Shown piece by piece: positions 1-8,607 of a stretch of 30,951 nucleotides of DNA (the stretch's first letter is position 1; the number at the start of each line of letters is the position of its first letter). A program made the translations under genes and the position numbers. The notes beneath the pieces are model-generated. The model saw nothing but the letters and a program-made list of their open reading frames with translations, searched no databases and was not told the DNA's origin. The DNA is taken from the NCBI GenBank assembly GCA_003531115.1, contig DQHT01000032.1:27566-58516 (forward strand), read 5' to 3'. The DNA comes from Bacteroidota bacterium. Lineage in GTDB: Bacteria > Bacteroidota > Bacteroidia > UBA8524.

Positions 1-495
1 GGCTATACCCTGTCATGGACCTGGCTTCAGTTTGATGAACTTAACAGGGGCCAAAAATTCTATGCGCGCTACGACCGGCGCCATGATCTGTCGCTGGTTG
101 GTACATACCAAATCTCCGATCGCCTTACCCTCTCCGGAACCTGGGTATATGGTACAGGCAATGCCATTACCCTCCCCGAATCCCGGTTTTATGCGGTTAC
201 CCACGACCCGAATTCAAGCGGCTTTAACTCCGGTATCAATGGTCTGATCGTATCCGAATACGGACTAAAAAATCAATACAGAATGAGCCCTTACCACCGC
301 CTGGATCTGGGTATTCAATACCATACAAAACGTAAATACTGGGAAGGAACCTGGGAGTTTAGTATTTACAATGCCTACAACCGCAAAAATCCATACTTTT
401 ATTATGTTTCAACCGATATCAATGGCCAAAACAGCCTGAAGCAGATGTCGTTTTTCCCTGTTTTACCCTCTATTTCTTATTCCTTTAAGTTTTGA
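1..495 (+). CDS. TonB-dependent outer-membrane receptor, C-terminal fragment
   Basis: The reading frame is open from the first base, so this is the last 164 residues of a longer gene that starts left of the window. It shows alternating polar and aromatic strands typical of an outer-membrane barrel (for example RLDLGIQYHTKRKYWEGTWE) and an asparagine-tyrosine turn (SIYNAYNRKNPYFYY). It ends in Phe (SISYSFKF), the usual C-terminal residue for BAM-dependent insertion. This ending is characteristic of Bacteroidota TonB-dependent receptors, which import siderophores, peptides or glycans through the outer membrane. A DUF4249 lipoprotein begins one base after the stop, a pairing common for these receptors. 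The plug domain and TonB box lie outside the window, so the substrate cannot be told. Confidence 0.8.
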   Translation, partial: GYTLSWTWLQFDELNRGQKFYARYDRRHDLSLVGTYQISDRLTLSGTWVYGTGNAITLPESRFYAVTHDPNSSGFNSGINGLIVSEYGLKNQYRMSPYHRLDLGIQYHTKRKYWEGTWEFSIYNAYNRKNPYFYYVSTDINGQNSLKQMSFFPVLPSISYSFKF

Positions 496-496
496 T

Positions 497-1327
497 ATGA
501 AAGCCCTTTGGTCCCTGTTTTTGCTCAGCGTTTTGTTTGTTTCCTGCGAAAGGGACGCCGACATTCCATTGCCCAAAACCGACCCGAAACTGGGGCTTTT
601 TTGCTTCCTTTCTCCGAATCAACCCATCGAAGTTGTTCTCGTTCGGGTAAATCCTTTATTTGGAACAAGCGGAGGTACAGGTCCCGATTACGTGCTTAAT
701 GCTCAGGTATGGATAAGCAATGGAACGGATACATCGAAACTGGAAAGAGAACCAGGAAAAGACTTTTATACCGAGCCCGTTCCAACTCTGCTTATCGAGC
801 AGGGGAAAGAATACCGGATCTGGGCCGAGGCTCCTGATCTGCCTGCTGTTTCAGCCAGTTGTACCGTTCCGCTGGATCTGGCAGGGAGTGTACAGGCAAA
901 TCATTACGGCTCCATTCAGGAATCAGACAGCGTGTTTCACCTTTCTATGATCTGGCAGGACATTCCCGGACAGGAAAATTATTACCGGATCTATGCGGAG
1001 AATATTGACTCGGTAAGCAATGGCACTACAACCAAGGATGTTTATGCATTCAATACCCGCTATTACAGTGATTTTGGCAGCGACGGAGAAATACTGCAAA
1101 GCGGGATCGGCACCTATACCCGAAACCCCGTTAATGTTGAAAGCAGATGGATACTTGCCAACCTGATCACCTGTGAGACCCATTATTACAGGTATCATTT
1201 AAGTGTTGAAACGAATGTGGAAGGAAATCCATTATTGGGACCATCTTCTCTCTATAGCAATGTTAAAGGAGGTGTTGGCTGTTTTGGCGCCTACCTACAG
1301 TACACCGACAAAATCCGCATCTTTTAA
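497..1327 (+). CDS. DUF4249-family lipoprotein, partner of the TonB receptor
   Basis: This 276-residue protein begins with a lipoprotein signal peptide with lipobox LFVSC (Cys17). The mature part starts with the DUF4249 hallmark: a short acidic stretch, then PKLGLFCFLSPNQPIEVVLVR. The middle is beta-rich with Trp/Tyr-rich strands, and the C-terminus (GGVGCFGAYLQY) also fits the family. DUF4249 proteins are surface or periplasmic lipoproteins encoded directly after a TonB-dependent receptor. They are thought to assist it, but their biochemical role is not established. The ATG lies one base after the receptor stop codon, so the two are surely co-transcribed and probably translationally coupled. 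The family call rests on the N-terminal pattern and the neighbour. Confidence 0.78.
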   Translation: MKALWSLFLLSVLFVSCERDADIPLPKTDPKLGLFCFLSPNQPIEVVLVRVNPLFGTSGGTGPDYVLNAQVWISNGTDTSKLEREPGKDFYTEPVPTLLIEQGKEYRIWAEAPDLPAVSASCTVPLDLAGSVQANHYGSIQESDSVFHLSMIWQDIPGQENYYRIYAENIDSVSNGTTTKDVYAFNTRYYSDFGSDGEILQSGIGTYTRNPVNVESRWILANLITCETHYYRYHLSVETNVEGNPLLGPSSLYSNVKGGVGCFGAYLQYTDKIRIF

Positions 1328-1389
1328 AGACAATATTTTCTTTTACCTCTTTTTCGATGGATATTCGAAGCTTCAAAGCGGAATAAACG

Positions 1390-3186
1390 ATGGCACGAAG
1401 AGAAGGAAAAGAAAGAGCAGAAATGCCAAAGGCAAAAATAAACCGCGAATCGATACGCAAAGGACTCCAGTTGTTTTCTTATGTGGGTTCCAATAAATGG
1501 AAATTTTACCTGGGCATGTTGTTTTTGGTCGGGACCGGTGCCACAGCGCTCGCTTTCCCTACGCTGATAGGCGAGGTTTTAAAGGCAGCTGAAGCCGACT
1601 GGGATCAGTTGCTTCATTGGGGATGGGCTATCCTTGCCGTTTTTGTAGCTCAAACCATATTTTCCTATTTCAGGATCTATCTTTTTGTAGATGTTACGGA
1701 GCGTATGTTGGAAGAGGTTCGGAAAGCAACTTATTCTAACCTGATCCGCTTATCCATGTCATACCTTACCCAACGTAGGGCCGGAGAATTGGGGAGCCGG
1801 ATTTCTGCTGATATTTCTCAGATCCAGGACACCTTTACCACCAATATTGCGGAGTTTTTACGCCAGTTTATTATCATTATCGGGGGAATTATCCTCCTGT
1901 TTTTCACCTCGACCAAACTCGCGCTGGCCATGTTATTGATCATCCCGCCACTGGCCATTCTCACCGTGATCTTTGGCTATTTTGTCAGGAAGAAGTCGCG
2001 GGGAGTGCAGGATCAGGTGGCTGATAGCAATACCATCGTGGAAGAAACCCTTCAGGGAATCCATAACGTAAAGGCCTTTGCCAACGAATATTTTGAAATA
2101 CTCCGCTATGGAAATTCAGCTGCTAAAGTCAGGAAACAGGCGGTGCAGGTAGGCAGACTCAGGGCTGCTTTTGCCTCCTTTATCATCTTCGGACTTTTTG
2201 GTGGCATCGTGGCGCTGATCTTTTATGGGGCTTACCTGAAACAACAAGGTTTGATGGAATATGGCGATCTTGTACAATTCATGTTATACACCCTTTTTGT
2301 AGGAGGTTCGATAGGAGGTATAGCCGAACAGTATAACCAGATCCAAAAAACGCTGGGAGCTACCGACCGCGTTCTGGAATTGTTGAATGAACCCGGTGAA
2401 GACGTGGATCTGGATTCGGAAAGGCGGAAGGAATACCCGCGTTTTAAGGGGTCATTTGCCTTTGAAAGGGTAAATTTTGCCTATCCGTCACGACCCGAAA
2501 CACCCGTTCTTCAGGGAATAAGCTTTGAGGCAAAGGCCGGTGAAAAAATTGCTTTGGTAGGCCAGAGTGGTTCCGGAAAAACGACCATTTCCTCCTTATT
2601 GTTACGCTTTTATGAGCCTCAGGAAGGACAGATCCTGGTAGATGGAAAACCCATCCATGATTATGAACTAACCCGATTACGCAGTCAGATGGCCATAGTT
2701 CCCCAGGATGTTATTCTTTTCGGAGGCAGCATTCGGGAGAATATTTTATATGGAAAACCGGAAGCAACTGAGGAAGAAGTAATCGAAGCGGCAAAAATGG
2801 CCAATGCCTGGGAGTTTATCAGCAAATTTCCCGAAGGACTTGAAGCCATTGTCGGCGACCGCGGTATCAAACTTTCGGGCGGTCAGCGACAACGTATTGC
2901 CATAGCAAGGGCCATCCTTAAAAATCCATCTATTCTTATACTTGATGAAGCTACTTCTTCCCTCGATTCTGAATCCGAATCGCTGGTGCAGGAAGCCCTC
3001 GAAAAATTGATGAAGGGAAGAACCTCACTGGTTATCGCCCATCGCCTGAGCACGATCCGCAATGCAGACAGGATACTGGTATTGCAAAATGGAGAAATTC
3101 TTGAAAGTGGGACCCATGAAGAGTTGATCAATAAAGATCAGGGTTTATATCGCCGATTGAATGTTATGCAATCCGATTTTATGTAA
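1390..3186 (+). CDS. MsbA-like ABC transporter, fused permease and ATPase
   Basis: A 598-residue half-transporter of standard length. Residues about 35-320 form six transmembrane helices of the ABC exporter fold, and about 355-590 form the ATPase. The ATPase has Walker A GQSGSGKTT (391-399), Q-loop VPQD, signature LSGGQ (495-499), Walker B ILILDEATSS (about 515-524) and H-loop IAHRLS, so every catalytic element is intact. Such proteins dimerise in the inner membrane and export lipids, lipid A precursors or drugs; the substrate here is unknown. The start at 1390 gives an Arg/Lys/Glu-rich extension. A second ATG at 1423 with purine-rich DNA before it (giving MPKAKINRES) is an equally good start. 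It lies 62 bp after the DUF4249 gene, with no clear promoter in between. Confidence 0.9.
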   Translation: MARREGKERAEMPKAKINRESIRKGLQLFSYVGSNKWKFYLGMLFLVGTGATALAFPTLIGEVLKAAEADWDQLLHWGWAILAVFVAQTIFSYFRIYLFVDVTERMLEEVRKATYSNLIRLSMSYLTQRRAGELGSRISADISQIQDTFTTNIAEFLRQFIIIIGGIILLFFTSTKLALAMLLIIPPLAILTVIFGYFVRKKSRGVQDQVADSNTIVEETLQGIHNVKAFANEYFEILRYGNSAAKVRKQAVQVGRLRAAFASFIIFGLFGGIVALIFYGAYLKQQGLMEYGDLVQFMLYTLFVGGSIGGIAEQYNQIQKTLGATDRVLELLNEPGEDVDLDSERRKEYPRFKGSFAFERVNFAYPSRPETPVLQGISFEAKAGEKIALVGQSGSGKTTISSLLLRFYEPQEGQILVDGKPIHDYELTRLRSQMAIVPQDVILFGGSIRENILYGKPEATEEEVIEAAKMANAWEFISKFPEGLEAIVGDRGIKLSGGQRQRIAIARAILKNPSILILDEATSSLDSESESLVQEALEKLMKGRTSLVIAHRLSTIRNADRILVLQNGEILESGTHEELINKDQGLYRRLNVMQSDFM

Positions 3187-3214
3187 AAAAATAAAAAAAT
3201 GCGCATCACCAAGC

Positions 3215-3246
3215 AACTATTGGCCAACTTTTTGGTTCTAATAGTT
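3215..3246. repeat. Inverted repeat (hairpin) downstream of the ABC transporter gene
   Basis: Outer arms AACTATT (3215-3221) and AATAGTT (3240-3246) are perfect complements. Inner arms CCAA (3224-3227) and TTGG (3232-3235) enclose a 4-base CTTT loop, with a GG/TTCT internal loop between the two stems. No U-run follows on the plus strand, so a classical intrinsic terminator is not supported. On the minus strand an A/T-rich tract (3186-3199) lies about 15 bases beyond. It may stabilise the 3' end of the ABC transporter mRNA. Confidence 0.35.
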
Positions 3247-3352
3247 AGGTATGAAAAAGTTAATTAATAAATGGCTTTCTTTCTTTTTCAAAAAAACCGT
3301 GAAATCCGGAGCTAATTCTGATTTTCATTTATTTATTTGATCAAGAACGCGT

Positions 3353-3382
3353 TTTGTAGAAGGACTCGAAATTCTATCTTTG
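3353..3382 (+). promoter_or_regulatory. Bacteroidota-type promoter of the amidohydrolase gene
   Basis: A -33 box TTTG (3353-3356) is followed after 18 bases by a -7 box TATCTTTG (3375-3382). This matches the Bacteroidota sigma consensus TTTG-N18/20-TAnnTTTG with no mismatch. The ATG follows the -7 box by only 4 bases, so the predicted transcription start falls on or next to the start codon and the mRNA is probably leaderless. Confidence 0.7.
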
Positions 3383-3386
3383 AGAG

Positions 3387-5030
3387 ATGGTGCGTTCGTT
3401 TCTGATTTTTGCGTGTGTTTTTTCTTTATTTGTTGCCTGTCGATCCACCCCTAAAGTGGATTTGCTTGTTTATGGAGGTCAGATCAATTCGTTTGGTCTC
3501 GAATACCTGCAAGCAGAGTGTTTGGTTATTGATCAGGGCAAGGTCATCGCCATCGGCAACACTGACTCCCTCCGTGCCGTATACACCGCAAATAAGGAGA
3601 TCGATCTGCAGGGTAAGCATCTTTATCCGGCCTGGCACGATGCCCATGCCCATTTTGCTGCATTCGGTAAAGGATTAGACGAACTCGATCTTAAAGGAAA
3701 AGCGAGTTGGGAGGCGTGTATAGAAGCGATCGCTGCCTATGTGACAGAACATCCCGACAGGGTCTGGGTAAAAGGCCGCGGCTGGGACCAGAACCTTTGG
3801 GGTGGAAAATATCCCGATCGCCGGATCCTTGATTCTCTTTATCCCGACAAACATTTTTATTTATCCCGCGTTGACGGACATGCCGCATTAGTGAGCGGCA
3901 ATGTTTTGGAAAAATTGGCCTTCACTACAGAAACAAAGGTAGAAGGTGGGGCAATGATTGTTGACCCTTCAAACGCAAAACGACTCACTGGTGTATTGAT
4001 CGACGGAGCGGCCGACCTGGCAAAATCGGAAATACCGGAACCTACTTTTAAAGAGTTGCGTGAAGCATTGCTCGCAGCTCAGGAAAAGTGTATAGCCTCT
4101 GGAATCGCAGCCATAACAGAAGCCGGTTTGGACCTCAGGGTCATTCAGCTGATCGACAGCATGCAGCGGGAGGGGCTCCTGCATATGAAATTTATTACCA
4201 TGTTAAATCCGGGCCCCAAAGAATTCGACTATGCAAAGCAGGGCATTTATGAAACCCCGAAACTCAAGGTTGCTTCCTTTAAACTATATGCCGATGGGGC
4301 ATTAGGTTCACGTGGAGCCCTTTTAAAAGAGCCCTATTGCGACCATGAGGGCAATGGTCTGGCCATACATAACCCGGCTTATTTTGACAGCGTTTGTCAG
4401 CTTATTTACAAGCTGGGCTTCCAGGCAAATACGCATTGTATCGGCGACTCGGCCAATCGTTTGATACTTGAAACTTACGCGCGTTACCTGAAAGGCAAAA
4501 ATGACCGGCGTTGGCGTATTGAACACGCACAGGTACTTGACCTGGGTGATATTTCTTTCTTTAGCAAATACAATATAGTACCCTCAGTACAACCTACCCA
4601 CGCTACCTCTGACATGTTCTGGGCGGAAGACCGGCTTTGTTCCGAAAGGATGCCCGGAGCTTACGCCTACAAGTCACTCTTGAGCGAAGCAGGTTGCCTG
4701 CCTCTGGGTACCGATTGTCCGGTTGAGGATATTAACCCGATGTACACCCTTGTTTCGGCTGTTTTTCGTGTAAATGCATCCATGATGCCTCCAAAAGGCT
4801 TTCAAAATGAGGAAGCGCTTTCTCATTTTGAGGCACTGAAGGGTATGACCTGGTGGCCGGCCTGGGCTGGATTTAAAGAAAATCAGTTTGGCAGCTTGTT
4901 TCCGGGTATGGATGCCGATTTTGTGATCTATGATGAAGACCTCCAAAAGGCCGGTCCCGAAAAATTGTTGAAGGCAACTCCAATTTCTACCTGGATCGAT
5001 GGAATTGAACGTTGGAAAAGGGATAGTTAG
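3387..5030 (+). CDS. Amidohydrolase family 3 (YtcJ-like) lipoprotein
   Basis: A 547-residue metal-dependent hydrolase. Residues 1-18 are a lipoprotein signal with lipobox LFVAC (Cys18). The composite beta-sandwich starts at VDLLVYGGQI. The metal-binding HxH is in WHDAHAHF (His87, His89), followed by a TIM barrel with NTHCIGDSAN, RIEHAQVL and the late LGTDCPVEDINP motif. The protein ends with the second half of the sandwich (FGSLFPGMDADFVIYD). Family members hydrolyse amide or N-acyl bonds, but the substrate cannot be predicted. The lipid anchor puts it in the periplasm or on the outer membrane, unlike the cytoplasmic YtcJ type. It is transcribed alone from a perfect promoter and converges on the lytic transglycosylase gene one base away. 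Confidence 0.85.
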   Translation: MVRSFLIFACVFSLFVACRSTPKVDLLVYGGQINSFGLEYLQAECLVIDQGKVIAIGNTDSLRAVYTANKEIDLQGKHLYPAWHDAHAHFAAFGKGLDELDLKGKASWEACIEAIAAYVTEHPDRVWVKGRGWDQNLWGGKYPDRRILDSLYPDKHFYLSRVDGHAALVSGNVLEKLAFTTETKVEGGAMIVDPSNAKRLTGVLIDGAADLAKSEIPEPTFKELREALLAAQEKCIASGIAAITEAGLDLRVIQLIDSMQREGLLHMKFITMLNPGPKEFDYAKQGIYETPKLKVASFKLYADGALGSRGALLKEPYCDHEGNGLAIHNPAYFDSVCQLIYKLGFQANTHCIGDSANRLILETYARYLKGKNDRRWRIEHAQVLDLGDISFFSKYNIVPSVQPTHATSDMFWAEDRLCSERMPGAYAYKSLLSEAGCLPLGTDCPVEDINPMYTLVSAVFRVNASMMPPKGFQNEEALSHFEALKGMTWWPAWAGFKENQFGSLFPGMDADFVIYDEDLQKAGPEKLLKATPISTWIDGIERWKRDS

Positions 5031-5031
5031 A

Positions 5032-5985
5032 TTATTGATCACTGCCGCCTTCTTCGAGGTCCGGCACAACAGCTATTGCTTTACTTGATTTTGGGAGCAG
5101 TACCGTATACTCTTTTTTGCTTTTATTAAGCATACTCCGCTGACGAATCCACGGATTCAGGAGTTTCAGGTGTTTGTAGTTAGTCCCTTGAGCCAATGCA
5201 AATTCAGGCCAGTTGCTCACAGTACTATCAACAGTAACCACACGCGTTTGAACCGGATTGTATAAGGCTTCTTCTTCGATTAAAAAGCCATAGTCGGCTT
5301 GTCGGGTATATATTTCTTTAGCCGCAAGTATCCTGAATAAATAGCGGGCTGTTTCATCGTTTAAGTGGAGGTCATAGTAAGATGAAACTCCCTGCTTTTT
5401 CAGTTGACTTTCCACTCCGTTTTCGCCCATATTGTAGGCGGCCGCAGCCAGGGTCCAGCTGCCAAGTCTTGCCTTATTGTCTTTTAAATAGGCACAGGCC
5501 GCTTCGGTGGCTTTAACCAAATGAAAACGTTCATCTATTTCATTGTTAACTTCAAGCCCGTAACGTTTACCGGTACTGGCTAAAAACTGCCAGAATCCTG
5601 CAGCATTGCTGGGTGATATAGCGTTGCTCAATCCGCTTTCGATCATGCACAGAAATTTCATGTCATCCGGAACGCCGTTTTTTTCGAGTATGGGTTCGAT
5701 AACGGGGAAATATTTGTTGGCCCTTTTAAGCATGATGATGGTATTGCTATGCCAAAAGGTATTGACCAACAATTCGCGGTCAAGGCGTTCTTTTACATCA
5801 ACCTCATCCAAATGAGCGGCTTCGCCTGCAAAATTAATGTTACTCGGGATTTTGGGTACAGCAATGCTTCCGTTGGGGTGATTCACCACAACAGAATGCT
5901 GCTCCTGTTTTCCTGCAATGGAGATAAAGATCAGAGAGGAAACCAGGGCTCCTCCTGCAAAATAAGCCACGTTCTTCAGTTGCAT
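5032..5985 (-). CDS. MltD-like membrane-anchored lytic transglycosylase
   Basis: A 317-residue protein that cleaves the glycan strands of peptidoglycan between N-acetylmuramic acid and N-acetylglucosamine. Residues 5-24 form an N-terminal signal anchor. The goose-lysozyme-like SLT domain spans about 85-230 and has catalytic Glu116 in MIESGLS, then SPSNAAGFWQF and AAAYNMGENG, all family signatures. The C-terminus (TNYKHLKLLNPW to EYTVLLP) looks like a single degenerate LysM or MltD-tail segment, where E. coli MltD carries two LysM repeats. I chose the ATG at 5985; a TTG four codons upstream is possible but has no support. It is the third gene of the icd-flippase-MltD unit, 19 bp after the flippase-like gene. 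Confidence 0.85.
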   Translation of the reverse strand: MQLKNVAYFAGGALVSSLIFISIAGKQEQHSVVVNHPNGSIAVPKIPSNINFAGEAAHLDEVDVKERLDRELLVNTFWHSNTIIMLKRANKYFPVIEPILEKNGVPDDMKFLCMIESGLSNAISPSNAAGFWQFLASTGKRYGLEVNNEIDERFHLVKATEAACAYLKDNKARLGSWTLAAAAYNMGENGVESQLKKQGVSSYYDLHLNDETARYLFRILAAKEIYTRQADYGFLIEEEALYNPVQTRVVTVDSTVSNWPEFALAQGTNYKHLKLLNPWIRQRSMLNKSKKEYTVLLPKSSKAIAVVPDLEEGGSDQ

Positions 5986-6004
5986 GCCTCCTAACAAGCA
6001 AAAA

Positions 6005-7081
6005 TCACGCCTTCTTCAACACACGGCGAAGCCAGCGGGGGAACAGAACCACCCCGATGATCAGGTAGGGATAGTAGCTGAAAAGACGCCATAAGAAGGC
6101 CTGAAATCCGGTAAGGTTGGGCATGGTAAACTCCTTTAGAAATCCTTCGAAAACCATTTCTGCAACCCCACTGCTTCCCGGGGTCGGACTGATCAGCATG
6201 ATTACCCACATCACCATTTGGCGGGCGTAAATGATAAAATGATCAGCAGAAGCCACAAAGGCCAGGATCAGGCAATTGATGACCATAAACCGGGCGGTCC
6301 ATGACAGAAAGGTAGAAGCAAAACATTTCGCCCAGAAATTCAGGTTTTTGCCCTTAAGCTCCCGCGAAGTGATTACCACTTCATCGCCCACTTCGGCAAT
6401 TTTTTTTCTCCAGCGACGAAGAATGGGGAGACTAAAAATTCGGATCAGTACTTTTCGAAAGGCACCCGGATTAACAAAGACGGATATAGAAATGATAAAG
6501 GTGAGTAAAAAAATAAAGATATAACCGGTATAGAAGAGTCCTTTAATACCCATGGCTATGCCAAAAAGACTTTGTTCAAGTTCTATTGGAAAGAGGTTAT
6601 TCCATCCGGCAAGCAGAATGCAGACAGGAACCATGATGATATAAAAAACTTCATCAAGTAAAGCTGTTACCAGTACGATCGCGGTACTTTTTCCAAGAGG
6701 TATTTTTTCCCGATTCAGTATAAACATGGCAATCCCCGATCCACCAACTACCGAAGGCGACAAGGCGGATGCGAATTCCCACAACATGATAACATCGAAG
6801 GATCTGCGCCAGGAAAGTTTTTTGTCGGTCAGGATACGAATACGGATCATGTATCCGATGTCACGGATGGCCATCATAACCAAACACATAAATAACCAGA
6901 AGAAAGCCCGGAATGACCAGTCTATGGCATTGTAGGCAGCTGCGTCGAACTCTTTGTAAATAAAATAAAAGGTCACCGCCAGTCCTAAAATAATGGGTAT
7001 CAGAACCTTTCGAATGCGAAATTGCTTCGTTGGCGCCTTTGGCTCGATGGGTTTTATGGGCTGCTCGGTAAGTTGGGACAT
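6005..7081 (-). CDS. Flippase-like / LPG synthase TM-domain membrane protein (UPF0104)
   Basis: A 358-residue inner-membrane protein with about eight hydrophobic helices and no soluble catalytic domain. It matches the lysylphosphatidylglycerol synthase transmembrane family (PF03706, UPF0104/YbhN/AglD type). The family pattern is seen in RDIGYMIRIRIL near the N-terminus, SALSPSVVGGSGIAMFILNRE, and ISPTPGSSGVAEMVFEGFL near the C-terminus, where the PTPGSSG motif is the strongest signature. In the family this domain moves lipids across the membrane or supports glycolipid synthesis. The MprF aminoacyltransferase half is absent, so aminoacyl-lipid synthesis is not expected. The ATG directly follows the TAA of the isocitrate dehydrogenase gene with no spacer, so translational coupling is likely. 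Confidence 0.85.
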   Translation of the reverse strand: MSQLTEQPIKPIEPKAPTKQFRIRKVLIPIILGLAVTFYFIYKEFDAAAYNAIDWSFRAFFWLFMCLVMMAIRDIGYMIRIRILTDKKLSWRRSFDVIMLWEFASALSPSVVGGSGIAMFILNREKIPLGKSTAIVLVTALLDEVFYIIMVPVCILLAGWNNLFPIELEQSLFGIAMGIKGLFYTGYIFIFLLTFIISISVFVNPGAFRKVLIRIFSLPILRRWRKKIAEVGDEVVITSRELKGKNLNFWAKCFASTFLSWTARFMVINCLILAFVASADHFIIYARQMVMWVIMLISPTPGSSGVAEMVFEGFLKEFTMPNLTGFQAFLWRLFSYYPYLIIGVVLFPRWLRRVLKKA

Positions 7082-8542
7082 TTACTGGCCTTGTGCCAGC
7101 GAATATCCCTGCTTTTCTCCGAAATTCCTTAACATTTCCATGGAAGTGACAAAGAGTTCATTGGAAATAGTACGGATCATCGCCCAGATCTCCTGAGAAC
7201 TCACCTCGGAATCCTTGTTGTGCAACATAATGCGACACCCGTGATGATTCACACATTCGGTAAGTATGGAACCGGTAGGCCAAACCTGCGTACCCCTGTT
7301 GGAAATATTCAACAAACGAAACGGGTCGGGAAGCAGTCGTTCAATGATATCAGCAATTTCTTCCGGCTTCTTTTCCGAGTCGATCATGAGGTCACAACCT
7401 ACAAGTTTTTCGCCCTCAGACCTCGGGCTTACCATCATTGGACGTACTAAAGGCAAAGCAGGTTTGTTCCATGTTTGGGTTTCAGAACCCGCCACCCGGG
7501 CCTCTGATTGCTCCGGTTTCTTTCCAAGGTTTTGAATAATAGCCTGGGTAAACTCGGTGGTATTGCTCGCCGGAATACTCCTGTCGCCAAAATCACCCGT
7601 ATGTACTCCTTGTTCCAAAGTATACAGCAAGGCATTTTCAATTTCGGCGGCTTTTTCTCCAAGTCCAAGGTGACGTAACATCATAATTCCGCTCAGGAGC
7701 AGTGAGGTCGGGTTGGCAATATTTTTTCCGGCAATATCCGGTGCAGTTCCGTGAACAGCTTCGAAGATGCAGATATTGTCGCCGATGTTCGAAGAAGGAG
7801 CAAACCCAAGTCCGCCTACCAATCCCGCACAAAGGTCAGATACGATATCTCCCTGCAGGTTGGGCAACACAACAACCTCAAAACGTTGCGGCATAGCCAC
7901 CAGCTTCATACACAGGTCGTCGACAATAATATCATTCGCTTCGATCTCCGGGTATTCTGCAGCCACTTCATAGAATGTTTCTAGGAAGAGCCCGTCAGTA
8001 AGCTTCATGATATTGGCTTTATGGCCACAGCTTACTTTTTTAAAGCCTTCTTTCCTGGCCATTTCAAAAGCAAAACGGTGTACCTGTTCGGAGCCCTTAC
8101 GCGTTATAAACCTTCTGCAAACAGCCACATCATTCGAATTCATATGTTCAACACCTCCGTACGTGTCTTCGATGTTTTCACGAACAATGGTGATATCGAT
8201 CGGAATTCCGGCTTTGCTGTGAACGGTATCTACCCCTTTTAAACTGAGAAAATGCCGGCGATTGGCGTAGGTGCTCCAGGTTTTCCGGGCGGTAACATTG
8301 ATGCTCTTCATCCCTTTCCCTTTTGGTGTTTCCATGGGACCTTTAAACAGGATGCAATTGTTTTCAATACTTTCTTTGGCGGAGGGCGTCATGCCGCTGT
8401 TATAGCCTTGAAGAAAATAGGTTTTGCCCATTTCTATGAAGTCATACTTTAGCGGAACCTTCGCCGCTTCAAATAACTGAAGCACGGCGTCCATAATTTC
8501 GGGCCCTATTCCATCTCCCTTTGCAACTGAAATCCTGATCAT
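7082..8542 (-). CDS. icd: NADP-dependent isocitrate dehydrogenase, Thermus type
   Basis: A 486-residue enzyme that oxidatively decarboxylates isocitrate to 2-oxoglutarate in the TCA cycle, making NADPH. The beta-decarboxylating dehydrogenase fold starts at ISVAKGDGIGPEI. Substrate-binding residues lie in KSINVTARK and IDITIVREN, the Tyr/Lys catalytic region follows, and metal-binding Asp residues are in VVLPNLQGDIVSDLCAG. The cofactor loop is EAVHGTAPDIAGKNIANPTS. A C-terminal extension of about 140 residues, ending in an alpha/beta segment, sets it in the long Thermus/Rickettsia-type subfamily (about 480-500 residues) and separates it from isopropylmalate dehydrogenase (about 360) and the E. 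coli enzyme (about 416). It heads a unit with two envelope genes. Confidence 0.92.
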   Translation of the reverse strand: MIRISVAKGDGIGPEIMDAVLQLFEAAKVPLKYDFIEMGKTYFLQGYNSGMTPSAKESIENNCILFKGPMETPKGKGMKSINVTARKTWSTYANRRHFLSLKGVDTVHSKAGIPIDITIVRENIEDTYGGVEHMNSNDVAVCRRFITRKGSEQVHRFAFEMARKEGFKKVSCGHKANIMKLTDGLFLETFYEVAAEYPEIEANDIIVDDLCMKLVAMPQRFEVVVLPNLQGDIVSDLCAGLVGGLGFAPSSNIGDNICIFEAVHGTAPDIAGKNIANPTSLLLSGIMMLRHLGLGEKAAEIENALLYTLEQGVHTGDFGDRSIPASNTTEFTQAIIQNLGKKPEQSEARVAGSETQTWNKPALPLVRPMMVSPRSEGEKLVGCDLMIDSEKKPEEIADIIERLLPDPFRLLNISNRGTQVWPTGSILTECVNHHGCRIMLHNKDSEVSSQEIWAMIRTISNELFVTSMEMLRNFGEKQGYSLAQGQ

Positions 8543-8571
8543 GTTTTATCCTAGTTATGCCAAAACCGGTG

Positions 8572-8579
8572 CAAAGGTA
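8572..8579 (-). promoter_or_regulatory. Probable -7 box of the icd transcription unit
   Basis: Read on the minus strand this is TACCTTTG, a full match to TAnnTTTG. It lies 29 bases before the icd ATG, giving a short 5' leader. No TTTG-like -33 box is present at the normal 18-20 base spacing, so an activator may be needed or the site may be weak. Confidence 0.45.
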
Positions 8580-8607
8580 ACTTTTTCAACCGCCATTTCC
8601 GACCCGA

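Noticed and set aside
4674..5069. Antisense frame of 131 codons over the amidohydrolase 3' end
   Set aside because: It lies opposite a clear enzyme with catalytic motifs, has no signal, domain or promoter, and crosses into the transglycosylase gene.
7082..8542. 3-isopropylmalate dehydrogenase as identity of the 486-residue enzyme
   Set aside because: The length and the C-terminal extension of about 140 residues fit the Thermus-type isocitrate dehydrogenase, and no leucine pathway gene is nearby.
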